Part shown: one piece after another, positions 21,345 to 33,262 of the stretch
How positions within the stretch are numbered: position 1 is the first letter of the stretch
Layout of the letters: every line of letters begins with the position of its first letter
DNA from: Orientallactaga sibirica
Taxonomy: Eukaryota > Chordata > Mammalia > Rodentia > Dipodidae
Reading direction: 5' to 3'
Assembly (NCBI GenBank): GCA_036365145.1
Contig: JAEOAD010000005.1
Span: forward strand, 6,305,001-6,369,000
DNA: 64,000 nucleotides
Made by a program: the position numbers and the translations under genes
The notes under the pieces: model-generated
Seen by the model: only the letters and a program-made list of their open reading frames with translations
Told to the model about the DNA's origin: nothing
Databases searched by the model: none

Positions 21345-22578
21345 TTACACTAGTGTCTATTTGTCTGTGTTGAATTTGACAACTGTGTTCTTCAAGTAAT
21401 TAAATTTTCTTTGCTGTGACGTTTCCACTTGGCTATAGCACATTTTCACTGGCTTTCCATTTTGTTTCATTTGTACAGTAATTAATTTTTAAATACTTAA
21501 TGGATGCTTACCAGCAGTACCTTCAGAATATATCTCAGTTTAATTGAGCAGATAGACATAAAATATTTGCTATACTGGAACATGATAAATAATCTGATAG
21601 AAAAGTGAAATACACAAAATAAACTAAGAACATGACAAGAAATCCAAAGTAATAAGACAGTCCTTGTGATATGATTGCCACGTGAAGTTCCATAGGTCTA
21701 GAAGGTAACCTTGGATTCTATAACATATATTCACTCACTGTATATTTACTAGGTGTTGCTGTGTGCTGGCCACTTTGCTAATGATGGCTGGAACATGGTG
21801 TTTGTCTTAGCATTCAGCCCGTGAGAAAGACAGGGACATGAATGCAGAACCAGTACGCTGTGGCAGGCTTGCCTCTGAACAGAGGACTGTGCTGTGGGGC
21901 ACAGGTAAGGATTATTCAAAAATAAAGTAAGTGATGCTTTCTGGATTGCAAAAACCCAACACTCAAAGGAACACAAGAATGGAGGGATTGAGAGCCTCAG
22001 AAGATTCTCACAGAAGCTAAATAGAAAGTGTCTTCTTCCCAGGAAAACTGGTCCCAGTGGGTCTCTAAAACTGGGTCTCTAAGTGGCTTCATTCTCCTTA
22101 GCAGTTGCTTTTCCCATATTGAATCCCTTGTATTTTACTAAACAATACTAGAGTAGGTTTGTTTTCCTATCACCCCTTTTCTTAATAAAATGATGCTCTG
22201 TTACAACCAAGGTTTCATTTGTTAATAATTTGGAAATGGTGATGTTTGCAATTAACTCTTGTCAGTAGATCAAAATATTTTCAGTTGAGAAAACACTTGC
22301 TACAAATGTTTAGCACCATGATTAGTTTCAAGTTACTTCTCATAAATGATGGCTATATTTTATTTTAATATTTAATGTGTAAGTATATAACTATTTCTAT
22401 GTGAATCTATCATTGTTTTATTTAATGATTTAAAATTTTTAAACTGGATATGCAGTGAGCATTCACAATGAAGTTAAATTTTTCCAAAACATTTACTTTT
22501 ATCTTCTGAAATAGATGAAGAAAATCAAATTTTATTGTAGGTAATTATTTTCCACTGGCAATTTCTGAGGTCATTGAC
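21345..22578. other. Unique AT-rich DNA with a possible ancient repeat
   Basis: Between about 21725 and 21930, 'ttactaggtgttgctgtgtgctggccactttgctaatgatggctggaacatgg' has the feel of a widespread ancient mammalian repeat (TACTATGTGCCAGGCACT..GGGATACA), but I could not assign a family. The rest is unique. Confidence 0.4.
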
Positions 22579-22852
22579 ATATTATTTACATTTTTGTTTT
22601 TGGAGAGAGACACAGAGAGAGACAGAGAGGGAGAGGAAGACAGAGAATGTGCACGCCAGCAGCCTCTCAGCTGCTGTGAACGAAATCCAGATGTGTGCGC
22701 CCCCTTGTGGTCAAGTGCAGCATTGCACCCTTGCATCACTTTGCATATGGCTAAAGGTAGGACCTGGAGATTGGATCTGGCGTTCTGTGGCTTAGGAGGC
22801 AGGCGCCTTAACCGCTAAGCCATCTCTCGAGCCCAATATTATTTACATTTTT
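22579..22852 (-). repeat. Dip-like SINE, type 2, with 17-bp TSD
   Basis: The body is 22596-22835. Perfect 17-bp duplications ATATTATTTACATTTTT occupy 22579-22595 and 22836-22852. Confidence 0.9.
22697..22710 (-). promoter_or_regulatory. CTCF-core-like sequence in type 2 SINE
   Basis: Same CCACAAGGGGGCGC word on the - strand as at 6296. Its CpG is intact. Confidence 0.5.
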
Positions 22853-23210
22853 AACTTTTTGAAGAATGTTTTTGTTGATAGAGGCAACATATCATTTAAT
22901 TTTTTTTGGACATATGAAAAGAACAACCTTGAAACTGAAAAGAAAGAAATTGATTTACTAGAGCATGGATTGATTTAAATGGAAAACCATGATTCATGGC
23001 TGAGTAAATAAAGTCACCTTGCACAGGAACATAGAAAGCTGTCCGTCAACTTTTGTCACAGTCTTTCTAAAATAATCTAATGTTTGATAGCTGATAATGT
23101 TTGATAGTTCATAATTCTCCAGAAGATTATGGGTTTTATGCATTTCATAGAATCAGAAGTGACTTAGTAGAGTTGGGTCAAGAAGTGAAAGAATAACAAC
23201 TCATTAATTT
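22853..23210. other. Unique AT-rich DNA
   Basis: Contains a short local repeat (AATGTTTGATAG twice near 23079-23110). Nothing else recognised. Confidence 0.5.
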
Positions 23211-23476
23211 GGAGCTGGAGAGATGGCTGAGCGGTTAAGGCGCTTGCCTGCGAAGCCTAAGGACCCATGTTTGACTCTCCAGAACCCACGTTAGCCAGAC
23301 GCACAAGGTGATGTACGCTCAAGGTTGCAAATGTGCACAAGGTGGCACACACGTCTGTAGTTCGAGTGCAGATGCTGGAGGCCCTGGCACACCAATTGTC
23401 TCTCTATCTCTGTCTCTTTCTCTCTTGCTTTCTCTCTCTGTCATTAAACAAACAAAAAAAAAGAAAGAAAGAAAAT
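23211..23476 (+). repeat. Dip-like SINE, type 3 (extra internal segment)
   Basis: Full B2-like head, then GCCAGACGCACAAGGTGATGTACGC, an inserted CTCAAGGTTGCAAATGTGCACAAGG segment, and the type 1 end with a CT tract and A-rich tail. The internal addition looks like a duplication of the GCACAAGG region. A related reverse copy is at 37875. Confidence 0.82.
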
Positions 23477-23536
23477 GAAGTTGCTAATTTTGAAGGACGT
23501 GGACTGTTAGGAATTTTTTTTTTTAATTTAAAATAA

Positions 23537-23605
23537 ATTTAGGCACTGGGCATGTTGCTCAGTAGTAGAGTGCCTGCTTCGCACAGTGAAGGCCTGGATA
23601 CAGTT
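23537..23605 (+). repeat. Possible ID-type SINE
   Basis: 'gggcatgttgctcagtagtagagtgcctgc' followed by 'gaaggcctggatacagttcag' resembles the ID/BC1 head (GGGGATATAGCTCAGTGGTAGAGTGC..GGTTCGATCC). Diverged. Confidence 0.5.
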
Positions 23606-24236
23606 CAGAATGCATGGCCTGAGCCACTTCGTGCCCATGGCCTTCTTGAGATGCAGTACACAAAATTAGGTGACCGATTTAGATTGTGTTCTGGAAAACT
23701 GCAGTTGCATTTGTCACTGTGTGTCTTCAGCCCATGAACGCTCTGCCCTCTTTGAGTTAAAGTGAGGTCATTATTCACTTAGGAGACTGAGTAAGAAATT
23801 CAAATTCTTATCATCACCCCACCCTCATTATCACTGTCAGTGCACTGAAGCTCTTGAACTCCATATTCTCTCTCCTTCGGTGTCCTGGATGTTTGCTCCT
23901 TCTACTATTGCTACTGGCCCCAGGTGAGTGCAAGCTGTAATGAGAGGACATGGAGAAGAACAAGAGTTAGAAGAGAGATGAGGAGGTGGCCTGATGAGCA
24001 GAGGTCTTCTCTGTCTGAGTATAAACCTTCCAAGTGCTGGAGTCTTGGTTCCCTCTTGTAGGGGGAAAAGAATGAGGCATCAGTGCAAAGCCCTCTCTGC
24101 CTTTGATATTCAAAGGCTTTCTAATTCAAGCATAGAATGCACCATTGCTTATTTTCTTTTTAGTATGAATTACTGACACTGTAACCTAGTTATTTTGCCT
24201 TTTGAGTAGAGGGAAACTCAGATAGACATCTTTTCT
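23606..24236. other. Unique DNA
   Basis: Nothing recognised. Confidence 0.5.
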
Positions 24237-24386
24237 GGGCTGGAAAGATAGCTTAGCAGTTAAGATGGTTTCCTGCCAAGCCTAAGGACCCAGATTTGGT
24301 TCCCTAGTAACCAGGTAAGCCAGATGTACAAGGTGTCACACGTATCTGGAGTTCCTTTGCAGTAGCTAGAAGCCCTAGTGTGCCCG

Positions 24387-24435
<49 letters not shown>

Positions 24436-24478
24436 TCTCTCCCTCTCTATCTCTCAAATAAATAAATAAAATACTTTA
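24237..24478 (+). repeat. Dip-like SINE, type 1
   Basis: Head GGGCTGGAAAGATAGCTTAG and body 'gccagatgtacaaggtgtcacacgtatctggagttcctttgcagtagc'. Then an expanded (TC)n(TG)n at about 24391-24440 and an (AAAT)n tail. Confidence 0.85.
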
Positions 24479-25389
24479 GCAAAAAGAAATGTTCTTTCCT
24501 AAGATGATTCAGGCAGAGGCTTACCATTCACACCAGATTTTGAAGGATGATTATAGAAAACTGTCATGGTGTGGGCTCCCTGTGTTGATGTCAAGGCCAA
24601 GAATTAGACTCAAATTCTGTCAAATTTCCCATCTTCCCATGGCCATGTCTGAGTGGAGACACACTGGATTTCTTCTGCGTTGTCACTTCATTGGAGTTAA
24701 ATCCTACCGGAGACAAGGCTACATGATTGTATTTATTTATTTTAAATCTGGAATGCTCTATCATTTGACAGTCCCACATATTAAACTACTTAAAATACTT
24801 TGTCAGTGAAGTCACATGTCGGAGATGTAGTATAAGTTGCTAGAGCCCTCCAAAGCAGGCCTAGAATTTACTTGTTCTCTCATCTTAACTATTGTTTCAA
24901 CCCAAGGGCCTTTTTCTTTCTCTCACTCCTGAATCCTATTACTTACCTTAGGCATGGAGCATATGCCTCTGCTTACTCATTCATACTGGGGTGGGGGGGA
25001 GCTAGGTTCATAATTATGTAGTTATTTTATGTAGATTAAATGACTCCAAAAAATTATACTCAGAGCTTCAGGGGTACCTGAGTTCAGATCATCTATGATC
25101 TGAACAGGTATTGCCCTGAATCTCTATAAACACGGAATTACCTATCTTCTCTAATTAATGTGCATTGGCACCAAATGTATAAATATGTGTTGGTGACTGC
25201 AATAGCAGAGGTGAAGTACCGTGACATAGACACCCGGGTTTAGTTCATGCAAGAGCATTTGTTCACAGGGGCCAGGATTTCTCCTTCTTGACAGTTTGTT
25301 ATATTGTATTTCTACGTTGAAGATTGAAAATTCATTTCCTGCAAGATCCTAAATGTTGTTTTTTTTTTTTCCCCTCACTGTATCCTGGT
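24479..25389. other. Unique DNA
   Basis: A 106-codon frame (24489-24809, +) overlaps a 62-codon frame on the other strand and resembles no family I know. A run of G (about 24990) and T10 (25361) are minor low-complexity tracts. Confidence 0.5.
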
Positions 25390-25710
25390 TCTAAGAACTC
25401 ACTGTTCCGTGGGGGCTGGGCTGTATCTGACTTCTGGGATCTCTATGTCAAAGTGCAGAAACCTGACTTGGGAGGATGAATCCCAGGACTGGGCTCTTCT
25501 TCCCACCTTCTCTTCTCGCCGCTGTGCCTATGCAAGTCGCCTCAGCTGGAGAGGTGAAGGGGGCTCAGGCTCTCACCTGGCTCCCGTGTCTCAGCTGATG
25601 GGACAGAGGCACGGGACTGGAAAACAAGGTTGGTTTCTAAATGAAAGCCAGATGTGTGGAGGCTTCGCAGGTGGAGAGGGGAACCCTGACCTCATGTTCT
25701 TTGCACGCCT
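25390..25710. other. GC-richer unique island
   Basis: This stretch is visibly richer in G and C than its AT-rich surroundings and free of recognised repeats. A 102-codon + frame (25409-25717) covers it. There is no Kozak context, splice site pair or family similarity that I can support, so it is recorded as unassigned. Confidence 0.4.
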
Positions 25711-26429
25711 ACTCTAGAATTCCTTCACTTAGGAAGCTGGTGCTACAAATAAGCTTTCAGTTATTGCAGGGGGAAAAAAAAGATTGCATCATATGGTATA
25801 GAAGGAGATGAATATGAATGCAGAACACTTGTTTGTTGATTCCAAACAATGCGTTGTCTCATATCTCCATGATAAAGAATCTCTTTGCTGGTTACATTTT
25901 CCTTCAAGAAGTCAACTTTTATCAGATCTTTGGTCCATTTGTAAATCTCTGAGACAGTATCCCCAAAAGAATCTTTTTTTTTTTTTTTCTTTTTTGGTCT
26001 CTCTTTTCTTTGTAGAAACCAGAGCCAATGATTCAATGTGCTTTTACTCTCAGTTCTATTTGCATGAATTTTCCAAGTTACGTCTTTTCTCTTTGGGGCT
26101 TTGTTTATTTGTGTTCAAACTAAGAGTGCACGCAAAGTAAAGTTTATGGAGTCAAAAACTGTTCGGTGCTTAATAATACAGTATTGGAATATTTGGATAT
26201 AGCTAAAGCTACAGCAATAAAGTGATGTGCTGTAGGGCTTTTGGCAAGCAGTAGAGATTGGGAGTTGTCCCAGAAAATGTTTTGTCACATAGTTGGTCAT
26301 GGATTCAGATGGCAAGTGTTCTGGATTCATAGCTGAAGATATTGGTGAGTCTTTGGACCCTGTTCAGTTGCTTTGTATTAAATGATCCAGAATGCGTTCC
26401 AAATCGAGTACTTGCTCTCTCTAAGATCC
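25711..26429. other. Unique AT-rich DNA
   Basis: Only a T-run (25975-25999). Lysine- and phenylalanine-rich frames here derive from the homopolymers. Confidence 0.5.
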
Positions 26430-26545
26430 AGGGCCAAGACTGGACAAATCCTTGACAACACATAAGATGTGGCCCCTCCCCGTAAGGAAGTTATAGTCTA
26501 GTTAAGAAGTACCCACATCACAGCCTAGTCCTAACGCCACCATGA
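26430..26545. repeat. Possible ancient mammalian repeat
   Basis: 'ggcccctccccgtaaggaagttatagtctagttaagaag' resembles the CCCTCAAGGAGCTTACAGTCTAG core common to an old dispersed mammalian repeat. Family not assigned. Confidence 0.3.
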
Positions 26546-26639
26546 AATAGGCAAGCCCCATATGTCCTACAGAGTCAAGCCACTTACTGTGCCTGTCGCT
26601 GTCACTCTGGTCATTATTTTTCATCTTGAATTCGTTTCT

Positions 26640-26841
26640 ATAACCTCTCCATCTATTTTTGTTATGGTAACAAAATCACAGAGATACAGAAAAGAAAGCT
26701 ATGTTCTCACAGCTCATCATGTTGGGAAGACCCTAGGTCATGGAAGTAGTGATGGTTGGGTGTTCGGTGAAAGCCTGTCCCTCCTATGACAACTTTTTGC
26801 TGTGTCCTCATATGGTGGAAGGTCAAAAAGCAAGAAAACCA

Positions 26842-26842
<1 letters not shown>
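26640..26842 (+). repeat. MST/MLT1-like ancient MaLR fragment
   Basis: 'gttatggtaacaaaatcacagagatacag', 'tgttctcacagctcatcatg' and 'ttgctgtgtcctcatatggtggaagg' follow the order seen in MST/MLT1 LTRs (..TTCTCACAGTTC..GCTGTGTCCTCACATGGTGGAAGG). Interrupted on the right by the TATC microsatellite. Confidence 0.5.
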
Positions 26843-26897
<55 letters not shown>

Positions 26898-26923
26898 ATC
26901 TATCTATCATCTATCTATCTATC

Positions 26924-26962
<39 letters not shown>

Positions 26963-26978
26963 ATCTATCATCTATCTG
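26843..26978. repeat. (TATC)n compound microsatellite
   Basis: About 135 bp of TATC units with several ATC interruptions (CATCTATCTATCATC near 26897-26930 and 26960-26975). A long tetranucleotide array, likely highly polymorphic. Confidence 0.96.
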
Positions 26979-27517
26979 TAACTAGTACCTAAACTCTCAC
27001 TCCTTTTAGCCTATTCTCAAGAAGAGCAATGAAGATGTGATTCAAACGAGTTTGATCATAGCCATCTTGTGTTGAAACTTTTAGGGGCTCCCCACCTCCC
27101 CAGTGGAAGACCTGTATCTTCGCACTCACAGAAGAGAGTCCATGTGTTGCTGAGCCACAGGAACCATCCTTCAGAGCTCTCAGTGACTCTCAGTTTTCCT
27201 CGCGCTCTCTGCTCTTCGAGCCATGCTCAGCTCCCTGGGCTTTCTGAGAATATACTGGGGATTTTGCCCTCTCAGATCATTTCCACTAGAAGGTTTCTTT
27301 GCTGGAACACTGTTCTCTCCATGGCTCCCTCCTCTCGTGTTCAGGCCTTTACACACAGTAAGGCTGTCTCAAACTAGCTCATCTATGTGGGCATACACAC
27401 ATACCTACACTAACTTTTCTATACAGATGTCATTATATGAAATATTATTATTCTTTTTACTGTTCCTCTTTTCCTCACTAGAACCTATGTTCCATGAAGG
27501 GATGACTTTCTTGTTTG
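26979..27517. other. Unique DNA
   Basis: No feature recognised. Frames of 102 and 119 codons overlap one another in different phases and are not supported. Confidence 0.5.
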
Positions 27518-27518
27518 T

Positions 27519-27700
27519 GGTTTTTCTTTGTTTTCTTTTCTTTTTTTTTTCCGAGGTAGGGTCTCACTCTGGCCCAGGCTGACCTGGAATTCACTATGTA
27601 GTCTCAGGGTGGCCTCGAACTTATGATGATCCTCCTACCTCTGCCTCCCAAGTGCTGGGATTAAAGGCGTGCGCCACCACGCCCGGCTGGTTTTTCTTTT
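27519..27700 (-). repeat. B1 SINE with TSD
   Basis: B1 body to GCCCGGCT at 27688, T-run to the left at 27541, and a duplicated GGTTTTTCTTT on both sides (near 27520 and 27689). Confidence 0.88.
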
Positions 27701-27715
27701 TATTTATAGGTTTTG

Positions 27716-28050
27716 CTTGCCGCAGAGCTAAATTTAATGACCTGACTTTTGATCCCCAGCCCCAGTGCAAAAGCTGGTTGTGGCTGGCTGCACGTATCTG
27801 CGATACCAGAGCTGTGGGGACAGAGACAGAAGAATCACTTGGGCTTGCTGATGAGCTAGGATAGCTCAACTGGCGAGCTCCAAGCTTAGCGCATGATGCT
27901 GTCTCAAACCCACAAGGCCTCTGTTGTAGACCTCTGGCATCAACACATGTGCACATACATGCACATGCTTATGAACCTGCCAACACAAATACATACAAAC
28001 ACGGGTACCCACGTGCACAGCCCACGCACATATACATGCGAAAAATAACA
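27716..28050 (+). repeat. B3-type SINE
   Basis: 'tgatccccagccccagtgcaaaagctggttgtggctggctgcacgtatctgcgatacc', 'gggacagagacagaagaatcacttgggcttgctgatgagc', 'gagctccaagcttagc', 'tgctgtctcaaacc' and 'gacctctggcatcaacaca' match B3 in order. A CA-rich tail follows. B3 is an old member of the B2 superfamily. Confidence 0.75.
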
Positions 28051-29119
28051 TTTGAAATAAAGAAAAAGAAAAGAGTACAGAAAGGAAGAAAGGACAGGCC
28101 CTCAGAAGTCTACGCTGTTGAAGCTGATAGTGTTGTTAGATGGAAATAAGAGATGGAGGGAGGAAATAACATCTATTCCCGTTCTTTTTCTATAATTCAG
28201 CAAGACTAATGTTCCCTTAGTTTATAACAATAGCTCAAGGTTGGAACGCTGGCCTAAAATGTTACGGTTTCATTGTAAAGACCCAGCTTACTATTAACAC
28301 TCTACAGCCATCTCTAAATGTTCAGTCCTTGCACATTTTCAAAATCTGAGTACTAACGAAATAAATAGAACTGCCAAATGACCAGGTCTTGGTTTGTTCT
28401 ACTGACGAGATCATGCTGTCGTTTCCTGGAGGTGACAGTGTTTTCCATGCTAGGAATATGTACTTCTCATAAAACTGTTTTCTTCCAGCATTCTCCTCAG
28501 AGGACTAAACTAGCTGTAAAACCACATTTCTGTGGACAACTTTTAGCATTGCGGATGCTCTTCTGTTTATGATTGCTTTCTGGTATGTCTGTCTTGAGGT
28601 GACTGTTTATTCAACAAAGTAGGTATTGTGCAGACGCAGAGCCTTTTGGCTGATGAGATGTTGCACGCTGGGATTCTCCTTAAACACAACACTAAATATC
28701 TCTTTGCTTCATGTACCAGGCCCCAAGCATCTGCATAAATACAGCAAGCTAAAACATCTTTATGAACCTGACTTGCCAAACCCGATTCTGTCCTGATCAT
28801 ATTTTATATCATAATGAAAGGCTACATCTACCTTCTATCCGCAAGGGTTAGCAGCCCACACTCAATTCTGCCCACCTTGTGTGAGGCCAGTGTTATCATT
28901 TCTGCTTCTGTAATTTCTAACACTCTCCAGTCTACATGTGTGTTAACTAACGTTACCTGGACCGTTACCACTTATGAGACTTCACATACATCCTAAGTCA
29001 TACCCCATCGTATTCAGGAACTAGGTTATAATTTGCTTCTAGTTTATAGTACTCATGCATGACATAAAATAAATAGTTGTTTATTTTTCTTTTAGTTTTG
29101 AACTAAACAGTGGTAACGT
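28051..29119. other. Unique DNA, about 1.1 kb
   Basis: No repeat, RNA or exon recognised. Confidence 0.5.
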
Positions 29120-29318
29120 TTAATTTTCAAGATTTTGAATACTATTTTTGTTTGTTTGTTTTCCAAGGTAGGGTCTCACTCAAGCCCAGGCTGACCTGGG
29201 ATTCACTATGTAGTCTCAGGGGGGCTCGAACTCACGGTGATCCTCCTACCTCTGCCTCCTGAGTGCTAGGATTAAAGGTGTGAGCCACCACGCCCGGCTT
29301 AATTTTCAAGCTTTTGAA
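29120..29318 (-). repeat. B1 SINE with 20-bp TSD
   Basis: TTAATTTTCAAGATTTTGAA at 29120-29139 recurs with one mismatch at 29299-29318. The B1 body lies between, with (TTTG)n as the tail remnant. Confidence 0.9.
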
Positions 29319-30129
29319 ATGAAAATAGCATTGCCATTTCTATCCATCTTATATTCAAAGACTCTAGCAACATCTTACTAGCTCATTGATTTTTGAATTT
29401 ATTTCTCCATGTGAGTCTTCTATGGGTTTTAAGTCTAACTATATGATATTGTCTTACTAGTGCCTATGCAATTATTTTTTTATTTTACCCGATAACTATA
29501 GCACATGTTCAACTCTTTCCTCAGTACATTAGGGAAGAGTGATCTACCCTCATTTTCTGACCTGCTTAGTGGTTAAAATTTACCTAATAAAGTCCAGCTT
29601 GGTGGTAACATATATGAGAAGTTAGAAACAAAGAATTATTAGGATGTATTCTCAAACATGTTGAACTTTGGCATGGCTTCACCTAAGTTATTCCAAATGT
29701 GTAAAGATTTTATTACCTTCAAAGACTTAAGGAGACTTCCAGTACAGTCTCGCTACATGATTTCATTCTGTTTCAAATCATCTGGCACAGAGGGCTGTAC
29801 ATACATCCAGGCCCTGATGACCATACGTTTCACAGGTCTGGGGTGAAGTGTGGGGGAGGGTAGATTTGTTCTTGATGCTCTTTCTGCCTCCCTGAAACGC
29901 TGCCTTGTCATTTTTGCATGTCTCATTATTGCCTTATTTCCTGCCTGGTTGGTACTTTTAACCATCCAGCTGGTATGAGGAATTATACTGATAGGTCAAA
30001 AGACTAGTTTAAGGACTAATTAAAATGCGTGTGTGTGGGTGTGAATGTGAGGATGCACATGTGTGTGCACGCATGTGTGCAGAAGCAAGAGGACTAAATG
30101 CTTCAAGCGTGATCCTCAGGAATGCCACT
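29319..30129. other. Unique AT-rich DNA
   Basis: Includes a loose GTGTG/GCATG-rich patch (30027-30082). No other feature. Confidence 0.5.
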
Positions 30130-30340
30130 CAGCTACTTTGAGATAGGGCCCCTCACTGTCCAGAAACTCACCAATTAGGCTAAATAGCTGACCAGCAAGC
30201 CCCAGGGATCCTTCTGCCTTGGCCTCCTCAGTGCTGTATTGCAGACTCATAGTACTAAGCACAACCTTTTTCCATGAATCCTGGGGATTAAAATCCAGAT
30301 CTCATGCTTAAAGGGCAAGTGCTTTCCCAGCCCTTTTCTA
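30130..30340 (-). repeat. B4-like composite SINE (old)
   Basis: 'gagatagggcccctcactgt', 'gcctcctcagtgctg' (B1-like half) and 'tcctggggattaaaatccagatctcatgcttaaagggcaagtgctttcccagccc' (ID-like half, reversed) give the B1+ID structure of B4. High divergence. Confidence 0.55.
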
Positions 30341-30410
30341 GAGGATTTTTCATTACAATGGATAAGCACAGAATACCTATGCTTTTGTTCCCTTAAATTG
30401 CCCCTTTATG

Positions 30411-30812
30411 AATTTTTTTATTGACAGCTTTTATACTTACAGACAGTAATCCATGATATTTCCCTTCCTTCCCCCATTTTCCCCTTCACAACTCCACATT
30501 CCACCATATCCCCTCCCTCTCTCCATTAGTCTCTCTTTTATTTTGATGTCATCAACTTTTCCTCCTATTATGAGGGTCTTGTGAAGGTATTGCTAGGCAC
30601 TGCAAGGTCATGGATATCCAGGCCAGTCTGGACAATTGCATTGTAAGGAGTCGTACCCTTCCTTTGCCTCTTACATTCTTTCCGCCACCTCTTTTGCAAT
30701 GGACCCTGAGCCTTAGAGGGTGTGATGAGATGTTTCAATGGTGAGCACTCCTCCATCACTTTTTCTCAGCACTGTGTTACTTTTTGGGTCATCCCACTGG
30801 TCATCGCTATCT
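30411..30812 (-). repeat. Rodent L1 (Lx-type) 3' UTR
   Basis: 'tattgacagcttttatacttacagacagtaatccatg', 'tttattttgatgtcatcaacttttcctcctattatgagggtcttgtg', 'aggtcatggatatccaggcc', 'tgtaaggagtcgtacccttccttt' and 'gcaatggaccctgagcctt' are hallmark words of rodent L1 3' UTRs in reverse. The 3' end faces left. Confidence 0.8.
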
Positions 30813-31515
30813 GAAATTAAATAACTAATAAAAAGGATTAAAGATAAATAAACCAAAGACGTTGCTCAATAATATCAACCTTGTTCCTTATTCACCAGAG
30901 ACAGGAAACCTGGATTATTAATAACACAATCTCAAATGAGCTGAAAATTATCTTAATAAATTCCCTGAACTCTTTAAAGAGATGTAAGTGTCCAAGAAGC
31001 AAAAGAAGCATGGGTTAATATTCTAGAATAAGTGAACCTGGATCAAATAAATTCTAGACACAAAAGACAAATGTAATAAAAATTCTCCTTTTATAGGATG
31101 TTATTGGCTCAAAGAGGAAAGTATAACTCTGTACTTTATATTAATCAGATTGTGTTATTGTTAAATTGTATAAAGATACTATTAGTGACACGTGATTATG
31201 GATTTCATAGATGGTACATGCTAGGATAATAACACAAGGAATTCAGAATAAGGGGCTGTGTGTGTTTCATTTACTTCTACACAACAGAGTCATATATACA
31301 AGTAGCTTTCCATACCTACCACCAGTTCAATCAACCACAAAGCTAAAGATTTTTTAACTGTGTCTGAAGATGCATAGCATTACTCTTCATTATTCCCTAA
31401 ACCATATAGAACGTTTGTGATTTACCCTAATTTTTATCATATTAGGTATTAGAAGTAATTTAGACTATTTAAAATATGTAGGAGGATAAACACATCTAGA
31501 TCATATGTAAATTCT
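30813..31515. other. Unique AT-rich DNA
   Basis: No feature recognised. Confidence 0.5.
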
Positions 31516-31688
31516 GTGTTTTTTTTTTTTTTTTTTTTTCTTTTGGTTTTTCAAGGTAGGGTCTCACTCTGGCTCAGGTTGACCTGGAATTCACTCTGTA
31601 TTCTCAGGGTGACCTCGAACTCATGGTGATCCTCCTACTTCCGACTCCCAAGTGCTGGGATTAAAGGAGTGTGCCACCATGCCCAGCT
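31516..31688 (-). repeat. B1 SINE
   Basis: T-run at the left (31519-31539), then B1 body with several substitutions (GTGTGCCACCATGCCCAGCT at the end). Confidence 0.88.
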
Positions 31689-32709
31689 CTATGCTGTTTT
31701 ATATCAGGGAATTTAGCAGCTCAGATTTTGGTGTCCACAGATGTGTGTTCTTACAAGCAAGTCCATACAGATATTAGGGGCAACTTCATATGCAGATGGG
31801 CAAAGAGAAGGATCATTGTCAAGTACTAACAATTAGTGAATCTCAGTATACAGTTGGTTATCACATGATTCTTGTAATTTTTATGCAGGTTTTGATACTT
31901 TTCATTATAAAAGCAAGAAGAGAAAAGCACAGCAAATCACAAAGGGTCTTTTCTTTGACTTGTTTGTTTATTATTCAGGGTTCAGATAAACTGAAGAGGA
32001 AAATCTTCAAGCTGTTAAAGTAGTGATATGATTTAAACGTTTTTAGGAGTTGAACATTTTGATCCACATAGTCAGGGCAGCCCAAGACTCACTAAGCAGT
32101 CATGTCCTCACAGATAGCTGACCTTTTGAGGGATACCTATGCCTGCACAAGAAGAAATAATCATAGTATGGCCAGGCATCCAGGCTGCGTGATCATCACA
32201 AGTTTTGGATTTGGAAATGTTTCCTACTTTGGAAGTTTATTGCTTTCAGCTGTAATAATAATAGGCTTTTCTGCTAAGGGAAAAATACGTTGTGTTTAAA
32301 ATAAATATCATCAGTAAAATTTTGCAGTACTGAGAAAACATAAGGGACTTTTCCCCCTTTAAACATTAGGATGTCCTGAAGGTTTCATGAATGTAATTTA
32401 GAGAGGAAGAATTTGAATTGATAAAGGTGTGTGGTCAAGGGGCTGGTTTGGAAGAACTTGTCATCATTTTCTCTGATGCAAAAGCTCCCTTTATTTTGTG
32501 GCCTTCACCCAAAGATAAGCCCAGTTCCTATCCAAGCATATTGGCTACATTTTCCTACTGGAATCTGAGTTTTTGACTTTGGAAATCTATTCAGAGTGGA
32601 ATTACAATCTTAGGGGGAAGGCAACACTTTCTGTTCAGGAATTTATTCAAACCAGTATATTCTGATCAGGGCAATAGTCTTCATGGTCCTCTAGAGGCCA
32701 GGTGGAAAC
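31689..32709. other. Unique AT-rich DNA, about 1 kb
   Basis: Nothing recognised. Frames at 31790-32023 and 32102-32299 are short and family-less. The part near 32150-32290 is repeat-free and may be worth a conservation check. Confidence 0.45.

Positions 32710-32754
<45 letters not shown>
32710..32754. repeat. (CA)n microsatellite
   Basis: About 20 CA units after CACACGCA. Confidence 0.96.
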
Positions 32755-32755
<1 letters not shown>

Positions 32756-33181
32756 GTCTCACACCTCTAATGAAACTTTTTTTTTTTTTTTACTTAAGAA
32801 CACAGTCATAACCAATGTAGGCTTGTTCTTGAGAAATGACAAATCCTTTCCCCAGGAAATTAAATATTCTCTTGTGAATACATTGCAATTCTGTTTTCTT
32901 TTGAGCTGGCCTATCACGAAGTCTAGAGGATAACATTCACTGGACAGCTGTGACATTTAAGTTGCTAAGTGATTATCTGATAGGAACACAGAAAATTTTA
33001 TAGTAGGTGTTGTCATTCTATTTTACATATAAGGAAAAGCTTACAGGTAGAGCAGTCAGTCCGCATTACACTATACTCCTCCTACAAATGAAGGATATTT
33101 GGTTTCCCTTATTTTGCCACCTATGTGGTCAGAATCATCATGATAGGTACCACGCAGAAACACAATCCAATACGTGGACAT
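32755..33181. other. Unique DNA, possible MIR/L2 patch
   Basis: 'tgtcattctattttacatataaggaaaagcttacaggtagagcagtcag' near 33008-33060 weakly recalls MIR/L2 (ATTTTACAGATGAGGAAACTGAGG). T12 at 32778-32790. Confidence 0.35.
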
Positions 33182-33262
33182 GGATTCTGAGGATATAGCT
33201 GAGTGGTAGAGTACTTGACTAGGTTTCACAGGCCTAGGATTTGATCCTCAGAATTAAATTTA
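33182..33262 (+). repeat. ID-type SINE
   Basis: 'gaggatatagctgagtggtagagtacttgactagg' plus 'ggcctaggatttgatcctcag' and an A-rich tail match the tRNA-Ala/BC1-derived ID element, with A-box-like and B-box-like words. Confidence 0.7.

Noticed and set aside
23220..23290. True tRNA genes at the heads of the Dip-like, B3 and ID SINEs
   Set aside because: These have box A/B-like words but do not form a complete tRNA cloverleaf by eye and are followed by SINE bodies and A-rich tails; they are tRNA-derived retroposons.
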